Source: Bacillota bacterium (GTDB lineage Bacteria; Bacillota; Clostridia; Lachnospirales; Lachnospiraceae). Taken from it: 14,169 nucleotides of DNA. Positions within the stretch are counted from its first letter, which is position 1. Each line of letters starts with the position of its first letter. The stretch spans positions 1 through 14,169 of the forward strand of contig JAEWEO010000051.1 in NCBI GenBank assembly GCA_023389295.1, in the 5' to 3' direction. The notes beneath the pieces were generated by a model, which saw nothing but the letters and a program-made list of their open reading frames with translations, was not told the origin of the DNA and ran no database searches. Below, in pieces: positions 13,520 through 14,169 of the stretch. The translations under genes were made by a program, and so were the position numbers.

Positions 13520-14169
13520 ATGAACATTAATAAGTTTACTCAAAACTCTATGCAGGCGGTACAAAAATGTGAGAACCTGGCATATGAATATGGGCATCAA
13601 GAAATTGATGTGGAGCATCTTCTTTACAGCCTTCTGACGCTGGAAGAGAGCTTGATTAAGAAGTTACTAGAGAAGATGGAAATTAATACAGACGTATTTT
13701 TGGCTCAAGTGAAAGGTTTATTAAATAAGAGACCAAAGGTATCCGGAGGACAAATTTATATTGGCAATGATCTAAACAAAGTGCTTATTTACGCAGAAAA
13801 TGAAGCAAAACAAATGGGAGATTCCTATGTATCGGTAGAACATCTTTTTCTTAGTATGTTAAAACAGCCAAACAAAGCGGTGAAGCAGCTATTTCAAGAA
13901 TTTCGAATTAACCGGGATGAATTTCTGACGGCGCTTCAAAGTGTTAGAGGAAATCAAAGGGTAGTAAGTGATAATCCGGAGGCGACCTATGACACTTTAG
14001 AGAAATATGGTTATGACCTTGTTGCTAAGGCAAAAGATCAAAAATTAGATCCGGTCATAGGCCGAGACAGCGAGATTCGTAATGTAATTCGAATTTTATC
14101 CAGAAAGACCAAGAATAATCCGGTACTTATTGGGGAACCCGGTGTTGGTAAGACTGCGGTGGTGGAAGG
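13520..14169 (+). CDS. clpB: ATP-dependent chaperone ClpB, N-terminal part (3' end outside window)
   Basis: The frame begins with ATG at 13520, 5 bases after AAAGGAGGAG, and runs through the window end (216 codons plus 2 bases). Residues 1-~145 are the double Clp N domain (MNINKFTQNSMQAVQKCENL; IDVEHLLYSLLTLEE; then the second repeat with DSYVSVEHLFLSMLKQ at 101-116). Then LEKYGYDLVAKAKDQKLDPV (160-179) leads with IGRDSEI into AAA domain 1, with Walker A GEPGVGKT at 205-212. ClpB is a cytoplasmic hexameric disaggregase that works with DnaK. ClpC/ClpA share the architecture, but the TLEKYGYDLV...LDPVIGRDSEI linker is typical of ClpB; the distinguishing middle domain lies outside the window. 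Confidence 0.92.
   Translation, partial: MNINKFTQNSMQAVQKCENLAYEYGHQEIDVEHLLYSLLTLEESLIKKLLEKMEINTDVFLAQVKGLLNKRPKVSGGQIYIGNDLNKVLIYAENEAKQMGDSYVSVEHLFLSMLKQPNKAVKQLFQEFRINRDEFLTALQSVRGNQRVVSDNPEATYDTLEKYGYDLVAKAKDQKLDPVIGRDSEIRNVIRILSRKTKNNPVLIGEPGVGKTAVVE

Noticed and set aside
13406..13618. 70-codon minus-strand frame overlapping the clpB start
   Set aside because: It is antisense to the clpB promoter and coding start, with no ribosome binding site or recognisable content.

Overview
The window is low-GC, tightly packed DNA from an endospore-forming clostridial Firmicute. The gene content (CwlD spore amidase, LysM-GH18 spore-type protein, AzlCD, clostridial enoate-reductase-type flavoenzyme), the AAGGAGG-type ribosome binding sites and the codon bias fit Lachnospiraceae; a Lachnoclostridium phytofermentans-like organism is a guess. 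I see no tRNA, rRNA, CRISPR array or complete insertion sequence.

Layout. 1-319 is the 3' end of exodeoxyribonuclease III. 429-1496 encodes an HD-GYP domain protein that converges, 3 bases apart, on a minus-strand operon: an unrecognised 136-aa protein, then azlC and azlD (branched-chain amino acid exporter), with a good promoter at 3051-3079. The terminator of the HD-GYP gene lies inside the azlD coding region. 3258-4634 is a secreted transglutaminase-like protein with a TTG start. A two-way terminator (4682-4724) separates it from a minus-strand NodB-type polysaccharide deacetylase, which is divergent from cwlD (5783-6505), so two peptidoglycan-modification genes lie back to back.

6551-9598 is a redox module: a TetR regulator divergent from a 672-aa Old Yellow Enzyme/4Fe-4S/FAD oxidoreductase. 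The 405-base gap between them holds a candidate operator, a degenerate short repeat and an 8-codon minicistron whose stop overlaps the oxidoreductase start. A perfect 17-bp hairpin ends the module. 9733-11673 is a minus-strand YtrA-type operon (GntR regulator, ABC ATPase, ABC-2 permease) with a consensus-like promoter overlapped by a 35-bp palindrome.

11827-11910 is a long hairpin whose arms resemble insertion-sequence ends. 11960-13253 is a two-LysM plus GH18-like protein interrupted by a one-base frame change inside the second LysM domain; its GH18 catalytic Asp and Glu positions are also Tyr and Gln. The window ends in the start of clpB (13520 onward).

I found no convincing wholly new multi-gene system. 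The items most worth a second look are the frameshifted LysM/GH18 gene with its altered active site, the IS-end-like hairpin, the minicistron before the flavoenzyme, and the uncharacterised protein heading the azlCD operon.
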